This document shows, in pieces, positions 24,677-33,147 of a DNA stretch of 64,000 nucleotides. Source of the stretch: Amycolatopsis palatopharyngis. Its GTDB lineage: Bacteria; Actinomycetota; Actinomycetes; Mycobacteriales; Pseudonocardiaceae. Positions within the stretch are counted from its first letter, which is position 1. Every line of letters starts with the position of its first letter. The notes below the pieces were generated by a model. It did not search any database. It was not told where the DNA came from and worked only from the letters and a program-made list of their open reading frames with translations. Where the stretch lies: contig NZ_PQHZ01000036.1 of assembly GCF_003385185.1 (NCBI RefSeq), forward strand, positions 1 to 64,000, written 5' to 3'. Made by a program: the position numbers and the translations under genes.

Positions 24677-25876
24677 TCAATACGAGAACGGCCAGGCCTT
24701 GAAGTAGTTCTTCGCCCGCAGCCAGATCCCGGCGAGGCCGCGTGGTTCCAGTACCAGGAACAGCACGATGAGCACTCCGAAAATGGCCTGGTTGAGCGCG
24801 AAGACGCTGATGAAGCCGTCCCCGCCGACCGACGTGCGCACGCCGGGGATGATCGCGCTGTAGCGGTCGATCAGCGCGGGCAGCGCGCCGACGAAGATCG
24901 CCCCGAGCACGGAGCCGAAGATCGTTCCGAGCCCACCGACGATCACGATCGCGATGTACTGGATCGACAGCAGCAGGTTCCACTCGTCCGGGCTGACGAA
25001 CTGCTGGTACGAGCCGAACAACGCGCCCGCCATCGAGGCGATGGCACTGGAGATCATGAACGCGCCGATCTTGTACCTGCCTGCCCGCACCCCGATCACC
25101 TCGGCGGCCTGGTCGCGGTCACGGACGGCCTGCAGTGCCCGGCCGGGCCTGGTCCGGACCAGGTTCTTGGCGAGCAGCGCGACGATGGCGACCAGGCCCC
25201 AGACCAGCCAGAAGTAGCCCTGGTTACGCGAGTAGGTCTCCCCGACGATGGTCAGTGCGCCGAAGTCCACCGGACCGATCGCCACGTCGGTGTTCACCGA
25301 AGTGCCGGAGTTGCCGCCGGTCAGATCGCCGAGGTTTCGCCACAGATGCTCGCCGACGAAGATGAGACCGAGAGTGACGATCGCCAGGTAGTGCCCGCGC
25401 AGCCGCAGCGTGAACGGGCCGATCAGGCCACCGAGCGCGCCGCCGACCAGCGCGGCCGCGAGCAACCAGAGTGGCAGCGGCAGGCCGAGGTCGCCGCCGA
25501 CCCGCGCGGTCACATATGCCCCGGCGCCGATGAAGAACGCGTGGCCGAGGGAGATCTGCCCGCAGTAGCCGGTGAGCAGGTTCAGCCCGATCGCGCCGAC
25601 CGCGGTGATGCCGACGTAGATCAGCACGGAAAGCCAGAAGTCGTCCTGCACCACGGCGGGCAGTACGAGGAAGACGACGACCATGGCGACGAGGCCGAAC
25701 TTCGCCCACGGCGTGCCGAACAGCCGCAGGTCCTCACGGTAGGAGCGGGTGAGGTTGCGGTGCGGGGTGGCTGACCGGCGCTTGCGGAAGGAAGCGAGGA
25801 ACGGGAACGCGCGCGTTCTGGAGAAAATACGGTGCGGGGTGGCGCGGGAGGACCGGCGCCTGGTCGCGATCGCCAT
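24677..25876 (-). CDS. Liv-type ABC transporter permease (LivM family)
   Basis: A 399-residue permease with about nine to ten membrane segments and the LivM motifs NLLTGYCGQISLGHAFFIGAG and NLVRTRPGRALQAVRDRD. Start and livH stop overlap in TGATG. Residues 1-45 are an unusual Arg-rich extension (RRRSSRATPHRIF, FRKRRSATPHRNL) encoded by direct DNA repeats, making this longer than the usual 300-350 residues. Confidence 0.87.
   Translation of the reverse strand: MAIATRRRSSRATPHRIFSRTRAFPFLASFRKRRSATPHRNLTRSYREDLRLFGTPWAKFGLVAMVVVFLVLPAVVQDDFWLSVLIYVGITAVGAIGLNLLTGYCGQISLGHAFFIGAGAYVTARVGGDLGLPLPLWLLAAALVGGALGGLIGPFTLRLRGHYLAIVTLGLIFVGEHLWRNLGDLTGGNSGTSVNTDVAIGPVDFGALTIVGETYSRNQGYFWLVWGLVAIVALLAKNLVRTRPGRALQAVRDRDQAAEVIGVRAGRYKIGAFMISSAIASMAGALFGSYQQFVSPDEWNLLLSIQYIAIVIVGGLGTIFGSVLGAIFVGALPALIDRYSAIIPGVRTSVGGDGFISVFALNQAIFGVLIVLFLVLEPRGLAGIWLRAKNYFKAWPFSY
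25758..25858. repeat. Direct repeat pair in the 5' end of livM
   Basis: CGGTGCGGGGTGGC occurs at 25758-25771 and 25830-25843, each followed by GACCGGCG (25773-25780 and 25851-25858), the second copy with 7 extra bases between. On the coding strand they give the repeated peptide SATPHR / RATPHR. Confidence 0.8.
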
Positions 25877-26772
25877 CAGATCCGTCTCACTTCCTTGGTA
25901 CCCAGCAGCCCGTATGGCCGGATCAGCAGGATCACGATCATCAGCAGGTAGGGGACGATGACCGAGACGTTGTCGCCGGCCCAGGAGAAGAGCTGGTCCT
26001 GGTAGCCGCGGGTCAGGGCCTCCGCGAGGCCGATGATCAGGCCGCCGAGCACGGCTCCCGCCGGGGAGTCGAGGCCGCCGAGGATCATCGCCGGGAACGC
26101 TGCCAGTGCGATGAACCCGATCGATGGCGACAGCCCGCCCGGCCCGGCTGCCATCGTGATCCCGGCGAGCGCGGCCAGTGCCGCCGCGATCGCCCAGGAC
26201 ACCGCGTACACCCGGCGCGCGCTGATGCCCTGCGCCAGCGCTGCCTCTGGATCGAACGCGGTCGCCCGCATCGCCAGCCCGAGTGAACTGAACCGGAAGA
26301 AGAGGAAGAAGGCGATCACCACGGCGGCGGTGAGACCGATCGTCCACAGGTCACGGACACCGAACACCAGCCCGCCGACCTCGACCGTGCGGATGTTCCA
26401 CGGGTTGTTCACCTGCTTGTTCTCGAACCCCCAGATCGCCGTGATCAGCGGTTCCAGGACGAACAGCAGGCCGATGGTGATCATGATGACGGCGAACGGG
26501 GGCTGTCCGACCATTCTGCGCAGCACGATCCGCTCGAACGCCGCGCCGACCACGGCGGCGGAGAGACAGCCCAGCACCACGGCGACGGCGAACGCGATCG
26601 CCAGGTTGTTGGAGAAGGTGTAGCCGAGGTAGGCGCCGAGGGCGAGCAGGCCGCCCTGGGCGAAGTTGATCACGCCGGTCGACTTGTAGATGACCACGAA
26701 ACCCAGCGCCACGAGCGCGTAGGTCGACCCGAGCGCGAGCCCGGCGAAACAGTTCTGCAGAAACGCGGTCAC
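25876..26772 (-). CDS. Liv-type ABC transporter permease (LivH family)
   Basis: A 298-residue permease starting VTAFLQNCFAGLALGSTYAL, the LivH N-terminus, with about eight membrane segments and the family motif AAFPAMILGGLDSPAGAVLGG. The GTG at 26772 has GGGGAGGTGA upstream. A longer reading from 26853 translates palindrome copies and is rejected. TGATG overlap with livM. Separated from the ligase gene by 109 nt holding two palindrome copies. Confidence 0.88.
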   Translation of the reverse strand: MTAFLQNCFAGLALGSTYALVALGFVVIYKSTGVINFAQGGLLALGAYLGYTFSNNLAIAFAVAVVLGCLSAAVVGAAFERIVLRRMVGQPPFAVIMITIGLLFVLEPLITAIWGFENKQVNNPWNIRTVEVGGLVFGVRDLWTIGLTAAVVIAFFLFFRFSSLGLAMRATAFDPEAALAQGISARRVYAVSWAIAAALAALAGITMAAGPGGLSPSIGFIALAAFPAMILGGLDSPAGAVLGGLIIGLAEALTRGYQDQLFSWAGDNVSVIVPYLLMIVILLIRPYGLLGTKEVRRI

Positions 26773-26791
26773 GTGCTCACCTCCCCGCCAC

Positions 26792-26815
26792 TCGCACTTT
26801 CCCAGGAAAGTGCGA
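26792..26815. repeat. Intergenic palindrome, copy 3
   Basis: A 24-bp palindrome with one central mismatch (TCGCACTTTCCC | AGGAAAGTGCGA), 20 nt before the livH start and inside the Liv operon, so it does not simply mark operon ends. Confidence 0.85.
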
Positions 26816-26847
26816 CGAGGACCGCGCATCGTGCGGCACTCGAGGAC

Positions 26848-26871
26848 TCGCACTTTCCCGGGAAAGCGCGG
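26848..26871. repeat. Intergenic palindrome, copy 4
   Basis: TCGCACTTTCCC | GGGAAAGCGCGG, the same core with two changes in the right arm. It lies 11 nt after the acyl-CoA ligase stop and 33 nt from copy 3. Confidence 0.8.
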
Positions 26872-26881
26872 TTCTGGGCGG

Positions 26882-28699
26882 TCATCGGTACATCGCCTCG
26901 ATCTCGTCGGCGAATCGCTCGGCTATGGCCCTGCGCTTGACCTTCTGGGTCGCGGTCAGTTCGCCGTCCTCGTGGTCGAGCTCCTTGTCGATCAGCGTGA
27001 ACTTCTTGATCTGCTCGACGGCGGCGAGGTCGTGGTTGGCCTCGGTGATCACGCTCTGCACGAGGTTGCGGATCTCCGGTTTCGACGAGAGGTCGGCGTA
27101 GGTGGTGTATGCCAGCCCGCGCCGGGTCGCCCAGTCTCCGACCGTGTCCCGCTCGACGCCGATCAGCGCGGTCAGGTACTTGCGCCGGTCCCCGGTCACG
27201 ACGGCCTCGCGAATGTAGGGCGAGACCTTCAACCGGTTCTCGATCTCCGAGGGCGACACGTTCTTGCCGCCCGCGGTGATGATGATGTCCTTCTTGCGGT
27301 CGGTGATCCGCAGGAATCCGTCGGCGTCTATTTCCCCGACATCGCCGGTGTGCAGCCAGCCTTCCGGGTCGACCGTGGCCGCCGTGGCGTCCGGATTGTC
27401 CAGGTAGCCCTGGAAAACTCCCGCCGAACGGGTCAGGATCTCGCCGTCCTCGGCGATCCGAACCTCCACACCGGACATTGGCACGCCGACGGAGCCGAGG
27501 CGCACATCGCCGGCGGGTGTCAGCGTGCAGACAGCCGTGTTCTCGGTCTGCCCGTATCCTTCCCGCACCGGAATTCCGATGGCCCACAAGTACTCCAGCA
27601 CCTGTGGCGCGATCGGCGCGGCACCGCTGATCGCCGTCCTCACCCGGACCATGCCAAGCTTCTCGCGGAGCGGCCGGAAGACGAGGGTGTCGCACAGGGC
27701 GAACATCAGCCGGTCGGCAAGCGTGGCCGTGCCCGCCATCCGCCGCGGCGCGATCCGTCTGCCCTGATGCACACAGGCGCGGTACAGCCAGCGCTTGAGC
27801 CGGGAGGCATCCGCCATGCGAATCTCCACGCCGGCCAGCATCTTCTCCCACACCCTTGGCACGCCGAGGAAAACCGTCGGTTGGACGTCGCGCAGGTCGT
27901 ACTGAAAGGACGGACCGCCCTCGCCGAAGTTCACCACCGAGCCGGCCCAGACCGCGTCCACCACGGAGATCAGCCGTTCCGCGATATGACACAGCGGCAG
28001 GTAACTGAGCACCTCGTCGCGCTGGTCGCTGCCGAGCGCCTCGACGAACACGCGCGCCGAGGCCACCAGGTTCGCGTGCGAGATCATCGCCCCCTTCGGC
28101 GGCCCGGTGGTGCCCGAGGTGTAGACGAGAATCGCCGTGTCCGCAGGATCGAGGCGGGCCACCGACTCCGCGTATGCCGCCAGCGTGCCGGTGGCGTCAT
28201 CGCGTTGTTCGATTTCGGCGAAGGTGAGCAGCGCCTCGTCAGCGTCGAGCCGGACGCCGCGCGGATCCATCACCACCAGGTGCCGCAGGTCGGGCAGCTG
28301 GTCCCGGACGGCCAGCGTCTTGTCCAGTTGTTCCTCGTCCTCGGCGATCAGCACACTGCAGCGGGAGTGCCCGAGCAGATACTGCACCTCCATCGCGGGT
28401 GAGGTCGGGTAGATCCCGATGCTCTGCGCGCCGAGTCCCTGCACGGCGAGGTCGGCGATCACCCACTCCGGCCGGTTCTCGGCGTGGATCGCGACCCTGG
28501 CGCCGGGGCCGACACCGAGTTCACGCAGCCCGGCCGCGACCTTCGCGACGCGCTCGGCGTACCCGGACCAGGTCCACTCCCGCCAGCAGCCGCGGTGCTT
28601 CTCCCTGATCGCAATGTCGTCGCCGTGTTCCCGCGCGAGTTCCAGTAGTCGCGCGGGCAGGGTGTCCACAGTGGCCGGTGCATCGACAGCGGTAGTCAT
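26882..28699 (-). CDS. Long-chain acyl-CoA synthetase-like AMP ligase inside a Liv operon
   Basis: A 605-residue ANL-superfamily ligase. The P-loop-like motif YTSGTTGPPKG (193-203), the A5-like GYGQTENT and the A7/A8 region GWLHTGDVGEIDADGFLRITDRKKD are intact, with the C-terminal catalytic Lys region (GELTATQKVKRRAI). It resembles FadD15-type long-chain fatty acyl-CoA ligases. It would convert the imported acid to its CoA thioester. The start overlaps livG by ATGA. Placement between the ATPase and permease genes argues that uptake and activation are coupled. Confidence 0.9.
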   Translation of the reverse strand: MTTAVDAPATVDTLPARLLELAREHGDDIAIREKHRGCWREWTWSGYAERVAKVAAGLRELGVGPGARVAIHAENRPEWVIADLAVQGLGAQSIGIYPTSPAMEVQYLLGHSRCSVLIAEDEEQLDKTLAVRDQLPDLRHLVVMDPRGVRLDADEALLTFAEIEQRDDATGTLAAYAESVARLDPADTAILVYTSGTTGPPKGAMISHANLVASARVFVEALGSDQRDEVLSYLPLCHIAERLISVVDAVWAGSVVNFGEGGPSFQYDLRDVQPTVFLGVPRVWEKMLAGVEIRMADASRLKRWLYRACVHQGRRIAPRRMAGTATLADRLMFALCDTLVFRPLREKLGMVRVRTAISGAAPIAPQVLEYLWAIGIPVREGYGQTENTAVCTLTPAGDVRLGSVGVPMSGVEVRIAEDGEILTRSAGVFQGYLDNPDATAATVDPEGWLHTGDVGEIDADGFLRITDRKKDIIITAGGKNVSPSEIENRLKVSPYIREAVVTGDRRKYLTALIGVERDTVGDWATRRGLAYTTYADLSSKPEIRNLVQSVITEANHDLAAVEQIKKFTLIDKELDHEDGELTATQKVKRRAIAERFADEIEAMYR

Positions 28700-29484
28700 G
28701 CCGCACCACCAAGGTAGGCCTCGATCACCTGTGGGTCGTTCTGCACATGGGCCGGTGTCCCCTCGGCGATCGCGACGCCGAAGTCCAGCGCCAGCACACG
28801 GTCCGCGAGGTCCATCACCAGCCGCATGTCGTGCTCGACCAGGATCATCGCCAGGTCCAGTTCCGCGCGGACCTCGATCAGGTACCTGGCCATGTCCTCG
28901 GTCTCCTCGAGGTTCATGCCCGCCACCGGTTCGTCGAGCAGCAACAGTCGCGGACGCATCGCCAGAGCGCGTCCGAGTTCGGCTCGTTTCGCCACTCCGT
29001 AGGGCAGCATTCCTGCCGGAGTCCAGCGGTAGGGCTCGAGTTCGAGCAGTTCGACGATCTCCTCGACCGCGGCGCGGTGGCTGATCTCCTCGCCTTTCGC
29101 CCTGCCCCACCACAACATTCCGCTCAGGAAGCCGGTGCGCATCAGGTGATGACGGCCGAGCATCAGGTTGTCGATCAGCGACAGGTGCTGGAACAGGCCG
29201 AGGTTCTGGAACGTCCTGGCCACGCCGAGCGACGCGATGGCCGCGGGCGCGCGACCGAGCAACTGCTGCCCGTCCAGGGTGACGCTGCCCTGTTGTGGGC
29301 GGTAGACGCCGTTGAGACAGTTGAAGATAGACGTCTTTCCCGCACCGTTCGGCCCGATCACCGCGAACAGTTCGCCTTGCCGCACGCCGAATCCGACGCC
29401 GTCCAGTGCGGTCACGCCGCCGAAACGCATCGTCAGGTCCCGCACCTCGAGCAGTGGGAAATCCGGCTTCGTCACGCGCTCCAT
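28696..29484 (-). CDS. Liv-type ABC transporter ATP-binding protein (LivG family)
   Basis: A 262-residue ATPase: Walker A GPNGAGKT (44-51), the LivG-type signature LPYGVAKRAELGRAL in place of LSGGQ, and Walker B LLLLDEP. The insertion MRTGFLSGMLWWGRAKGEE is typical of LivG. GGAGG precedes the ATG. Overlaps livF by 13 nt upstream and the ligase by 4 nt downstream. Confidence 0.9.
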   Translation of the reverse strand: MERVTKPDFPLLEVRDLTMRFGGVTALDGVGFGVRQGELFAVIGPNGAGKTSIFNCLNGVYRPQQGSVTLDGQQLLGRAPAAIASLGVARTFQNLGLFQHLSLIDNLMLGRHHLMRTGFLSGMLWWGRAKGEEISHRAAVEEIVELLELEPYRWTPAGMLPYGVAKRAELGRALAMRPRLLLLDEPVAGMNLEETEDMARYLIEVRAELDLAMILVEHDMRLVMDLADRVLALDFGVAIAEGTPAHVQNDPQVIEAYLGGAA

Positions 29485-30335
29485 CGCTTCTTCCTCCGGT
29501 AGCTCTTGACGTCGGCGAAGGAGCGACGCTCTAGGGCGTCATCAGTTGCGGTGCCCAGATAGAACTCGCGGATGTCCTCGTCGGCGAGCAGTTCGCTCGC
29601 GGGACCGTCCTTGACGACCTTTCCGGTCTCCAGCACGTAACCGGAGTGCGCGATGGACAACGCCATCATGGCGTTCTGCTCGACCAGTAGCACGCTCGTG
29701 CCCTGCGCGTTGATCTGCACGATGATGTCGCGTACCTGTTCCACCAGTTTCGGAGCGAGACCGAGTGAGGGCTCGTCGAGCAGCAGCAGTCTTGGCGCGG
29801 CCATCAGTGCGCGGCCGATCGCGACCATCTGCTGCTCGCCACCGGAGAGGTAGCCCGCGACGGACTTGCGCCGCCCCGCCAATGCCGGGAACAGTTCCAT
29901 GACCCTGGCGTAGGACTCGCGGACCTCGGCACGCGATCGCCGCGTGTAGGCGCCGGTGCGCAGGTTTTCGTCGACGGTGATCTCGGCGAAAATCCGCCTG
30001 CCCTCCATCACCTGCGCGATTCCCTTGCGGACGACGTCCGCGGGGTCGGCGCCGGTGATATCCTCCTCGTCCAGCCGGACCGCACCTTTGGTGATCTTGC
30101 CTCGGTGCGGGGACAACAGCCCGGTGACCGCGCGGAGCAGGGTGGTTTTGCCCGCACCGTTCGCCCCGAGCAGCGCGACGATCGACCCGGCCCCGACCTG
30201 CAGGCTCAACCCGCGCAGGACCAGCACCACATCCTCGTAAACGACCTCGAGGTTGTTCACGGACAGTGCCGCAGGGGTCGGTGCCGGCCGCTCAGTTGTC
30301 GCCGCGTGAGCAGCAGGCGTGGAGCGGTTACCCAT
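29472..30335 (-). CDS. Liv-type ABC transporter ATP-binding protein (LivF family)
   Basis: A 287-residue ATPase, first gene of the operon. Walker A GANGAGKT (57-64), signature YLSGGEQQM, Walker B LLLLDEPSLGLAP, and the LivF signature ARVMELFPAL. The ATG at 30335 is chosen because the reading upstream (to 31433) is antisense to the M20 gene. A symmetrical site GTGAT-GTGG-ATCAC lies 43 nt upstream. Confidence 0.9.
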   Translation of the reverse strand: MGNRSTPAAHAATTERPAPTPAALSVNNLEVVYEDVVLVLRGLSLQVGAGSIVALLGANGAGKTTLLRAVTGLLSPHRGKITKGAVRLDEEDITGADPADVVRKGIAQVMEGRRIFAEITVDENLRTGAYTRRSRAEVRESYARVMELFPALAGRRKSVAGYLSGGEQQMVAIGRALMAAPRLLLLDEPSLGLAPKLVEQVRDIIVQINAQGTSVLLVEQNAMMALSIAHSGYVLETGKVVKDGPASELLADEDIREFYLGTATDDALERRSFADVKSYRRKKRWSA

Positions 30336-30377
30336 ACCGATGTCCCCGTTCCTGTCGAACAAGCCGGACAAAGCGGA

Positions 30378-30391
30378 GTGATGTGGATCAC
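30378..30391. promoter_or_regulatory. Possible operator upstream of the Liv operon
   Basis: GTGAT-GTGG-ATCAC, a perfect 5-bp inverted repeat in the 225-nt divergent region between livF and the M20 peptidase. Its position suits control of the Liv operon; no binding protein is encoded nearby, so the call is weak. The same region contains a run of eight T at 30484-30491, unusual at this GC content. Confidence 0.35.
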
Positions 30392-30560
30392 GCAGATTGT
30401 GAACGTAGCCCCGGGTTTGCCTCTGGGCAATAGCCGGGACGAACTGTGACCAGGAGCTGGGCGCAACGATCGGATCAAGGTGGTTTTTTTTACCTGTTCG
30501 GCCCGGATTCCGTCGTTCCCTTTCGTCTGCCTGGTGGAAAGCGGATGGCAGGATGGCGGC

Positions 30561-31979
30561 GTGGAACAGAATTCCGTACGTGAAACCGTCCGTGGGCTGT
30601 GGACGAACGACATCCTGCCCAGCCTGTCCGGCCTGGTGGAGATCCCGGCGCTCTCGCCCGGCTTCGACTCCGAATGGCAGCGCTCCGGCCATCTCGACGC
30701 CGCGATCGAGCACGTTCGCGCGTGGCTCGCTGCCCGGGTGATCCCCGGTGCGAGCATCGACGTGGTACGCCTCGACGGCCGCAGTCCGGTGCTGCTGCTC
30801 GATGTCCCGGCCACGCCGGGTGCCGAGGATCGGGGCACCTTGCTGATGTACGGCCACCTCGACAAACAACCGCCGGTCGGGGGCTGGTCCGAAGGGCTGG
30901 GGCCGTGGACCCCGGTGCTGCGTGACGGGCGGCTCTACGGCCGGGGATCGGCTGACGACGGCTACGCGGGTTACGCCGCGACCGCCGCGCTGGAGGCCGT
31001 GCGGGCAGGTGGCGGCGTACACGCGCGCACTGTCGTGCTGCTGGAGACAGGCGAGGAGTCCGGCAGCCCGGACCTGCCCTTCTACCTGGAGCACCTGGGC
31101 GAGCGGCTCGGCCAGGTCACCTTCGTCGTCTGCCTCGACTCCGGGGGTAACGACTACGAGCGGCTGTGGCTGACCACCAGTCTGCGCGGACTGGCGCAGG
31201 TCCGCGTCACCGTGCGGGTCCTCGACTCGGCGCAGCACTCCGGTCTGGCCAGCGGGGTCGTCGCGAGCTCGTTCCGGGTGCTGCGCAGGCTGCTGGACCG
31301 GATCGAGGACTCCGAGACCGGCGAGATCCTGCTGGACGAGCTGAACGTGGAGATCCCGGCGAACCGGCGGGAGGAGGCAGCCGCCACCGCACAGGTCGCC
31401 CCCGGTGCCGTCAAGTCGTCCTTCCCGTTGCACGGTGCCACCCGGCCGGTCGTCGAAGACGAGCTGGAGCTGCTGCTGAACAACAGCTGGCGCCCCACGT
31501 TGTCGGTCATCGGCGGAGCCGGACTCCCCGTCCCAGACGAGGCGGGCAACGTCCTGCGTGCCGGGACGACGCTGGCGCTGAGCTTCCGGCTACCGCCGAC
31601 GGCCGACTCGGCGGCCGCGCTGAAGGCCGTCGAGACCGTGCTGACGAACGAAGTGCCGTACTCGGCCACTGTGGAGCTCAGTGGCACCGAGCATGCCGAC
31701 GGCTGGAACGCTCCCGAGTCCGCCCCATGGCTTGCCGGTGCGCTGGAGCAGGTCAGCGCGGACGTCTTCGGTCAGCCCTGGCGCAGCGTGGGACTCGGTG
31801 GGTCGATCCCGTTCATGGGGTTGCTCGGGGAGAAGTACCCGGAGGCGCAGTTCCTGGTCACCGGTGTCCTCGGCCCGGACTCCAACGCACACGTGCCGGA
31901 CGAGTGGCTGCATGTGGAGCACGCCCAGCGGGTGACCGAGGCCGTGGCCCACATCCTCGACGCCCACGCCAAGGGCTGA
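30561..31979 (+). CDS. M20-family metallopeptidase (dipeptidase-like)
   Basis: A 472-residue M20 amidohydrolase with two active-site metals. Ligand motifs are YGHLDKQPP (His, Asp catalytic base nearby), GRGSADDGYAGYA (bridging Asp), LETGEESGSPDLPFY (Glu general base and ligand) and, near the C-terminus, the His region of DSNAHVPDEWLHVEH. The dimerisation lid domain lies at about 200-320. GTG 30561 is preferred because its N-terminus aligns with the fragment at 23092. Likely cleaves dipeptides or N-acyl amino acids. Confidence 0.88.
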   Translation: MEQNSVRETVRGLWTNDILPSLSGLVEIPALSPGFDSEWQRSGHLDAAIEHVRAWLAARVIPGASIDVVRLDGRSPVLLLDVPATPGAEDRGTLLMYGHLDKQPPVGGWSEGLGPWTPVLRDGRLYGRGSADDGYAGYAATAALEAVRAGGGVHARTVVLLETGEESGSPDLPFYLEHLGERLGQVTFVVCLDSGGNDYERLWLTTSLRGLAQVRVTVRVLDSAQHSGLASGVVASSFRVLRRLLDRIEDSETGEILLDELNVEIPANRREEAAATAQVAPGAVKSSFPLHGATRPVVEDELELLLNNSWRPTLSVIGGAGLPVPDEAGNVLRAGTTLALSFRLPPTADSAAALKAVETVLTNEVPYSATVELSGTEHADGWNAPESAPWLAGALEQVSADVFGQPWRSVGLGGSIPFMGLLGEKYPEAQFLVTGVLGPDSNAHVPDEWLHVEHAQRVTEAVAHILDAHAKG

Positions 31980-31986
31980 GCACGAG

Positions 31987-32033
31987 CGGCCGTCCACGCC
32001 ACCCCTGGATGTGCGGGGTGGCGTGGACGGCCG
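31987..32033. terminator. Bidirectional terminator, perfect 19-bp stem
   Basis: The 19 bases from 31987 (CGGCCGTCCACGCC...) pair perfectly with 32015-32033 around a 9-nt loop. It fills the 54-nt gap between the convergent M20 and siderophore-binding genes. Confidence 0.75.
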
Positions 32034-33044
32034 TCAGCTCTCCAGGGTTTGTGCGAACAGCGGGACGGCCTTGTCGATCGCGTGCTTGGTCGCCAGCGTG
32101 GATCCGCCGGAGAACGCCGAGATCAGGGTCGGATCGTCCAGGATCAGCAGGCGGCCCTGCTTCGCGGCGGGGATCTCGCCGAGCAGCGGGTCCGCGCGCA
32201 GCTTCGCGGCCTCGTTGCCGATCGGGAAGACGACGGTCAGGTCGGCGCTGAGCAGGTCGAGGCGTTCGGCGGAGACGTCGACGTAGAAGTTTCCGCTGGC
32301 CAGTGCGTCGATCTCCGGCTTGTTCTCGAAGCCGAGTTCGGTCATGAAGGCGACCCGTGCGTCGCCCTTGACGTATGCGCCGTACTGGCTGCCGAAATAG
32401 GCGCCGAGACCGACCTGTTTGCCCGCGAACTCCGGATGCGCCTCGGCCGCCTCGTCGAAAGCGGTCTCGACCTCCTTGATCTGTCGCTCGCCCTCGTCGG
32501 CGAGACCCAGCGCCGTGGACACCATCGTCATCTGCTGCTGCCACGTGGTGCCGTAGGACACGACGTCCGGCGGCGGGTCGATCACCGGCGCGATCTGCGA
32601 CAGCTTGTCGTGGGTGTCCTTGTTCCCGTCCGAACGGGTGTTCAGGATGAGGTCCGGCTGCAGGGCCGCCACCTGCTCGTAGTTGATCTCGGTGGTCCCG
32701 AGCATGGTCGGGGGCGCGTCGTACAGACCCTCCGCCCATGGGCCCACGCCGTTGCCGCCGAAGCCGAGCCAGTCGCTCGCGCCGACCGGTTGCACGCCGA
32801 GCGCGAGCGCGGTCTCGGCATCCGACCAGCCGAGCGCCACGACCCGCTCCGGCTTCTCCGGCACGGTGACCTCGCCGAACATCGTGTTGATGGTGACCGG
32901 ATAGGCGCCGGCGTCGCCGGGTGCGGGTTCGGCGCCGTTGTCACCGGTTCCGCTGTCGCCGTCCGATCCGCATGCCGTGAACGCGAAGGCCGCGGCAGCG
33001 ACCGTGATCACGCCCAGCGCTCGCCGCCTGATGCCGTGGAACAC
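32034..33044 (-). CDS. Iron-siderophore ABC transporter substrate-binding lipoprotein
   Basis: A 336-residue FecB/FepB-type binding protein. Lipobox FTAC with Cys25 as anchor, then the helical-backbone fold motifs PERVVALGWSDAETALALG and INYEQVAALQPDLIL. GTG start with GGGAG. An iron-box-like palindrome lies upstream, indicating DtxR/IdeR control. No permease or ATPase gene adjoins, so it must work with a transporter elsewhere. No other gene of the locus is iron-related. Confidence 0.88.
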   Translation of the reverse strand: MFHGIRRRALGVITVAAAAFAFTACGSDGDSGTGDNGAEPAPGDAGAYPVTINTMFGEVTVPEKPERVVALGWSDAETALALGVQPVGASDWLGFGGNGVGPWAEGLYDAPPTMLGTTEINYEQVAALQPDLILNTRSDGNKDTHDKLSQIAPVIDPPPDVVSYGTTWQQQMTMVSTALGLADEGERQIKEVETAFDEAAEAHPEFAGKQVGLGAYFGSQYGAYVKGDARVAFMTELGFENKPEIDALASGNFYVDVSAERLDLLSADLTVVFPIGNEAAKLRADPLLGEIPAAKQGRLLILDDPTLISAFSGGSTLATKHAIDKAVPLFAQTLES

Positions 33045-33084
33045 TCGAACTCCCTGAATAGCGAAACCTGATTGAACTTCGAAG

Positions 33085-33098
33085 GAAGGCTAGCCTTC
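33085..33098 (-). promoter_or_regulatory. Iron-box-like palindrome (DtxR/IdeR)
   Basis: GAAGGCTAGCCTTC, a perfect 14-bp palindrome; with flanks on the minus strand (TTAGTGAAGGCTAGCCTTC) it agrees with the IdeR consensus TTAGGTTAGGCTAACCTAA at about 12 of 19 positions. It lies 41 nt before the siderophore-binding gene. Confidence 0.6.
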
Positions 33099-33147
33099 AC
33101 TAAGAAATTGGGCCAGGTTTGCTGCCAAGGCGTGACGCGCGACTCGT

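Noticed and set aside
25224..25236. TTACGCGAGTAGG, a match to the TetR motif
   Set aside because: Inside the livM coding sequence and explained by codons for YSRN; no promoter position.
26773..26853. An N-terminal extension of LivH containing TFLGKCEWRGG
   Set aside because: It is a translation of palindrome copy 3; a strong Shine-Dalgarno supports the GTG at 26772.
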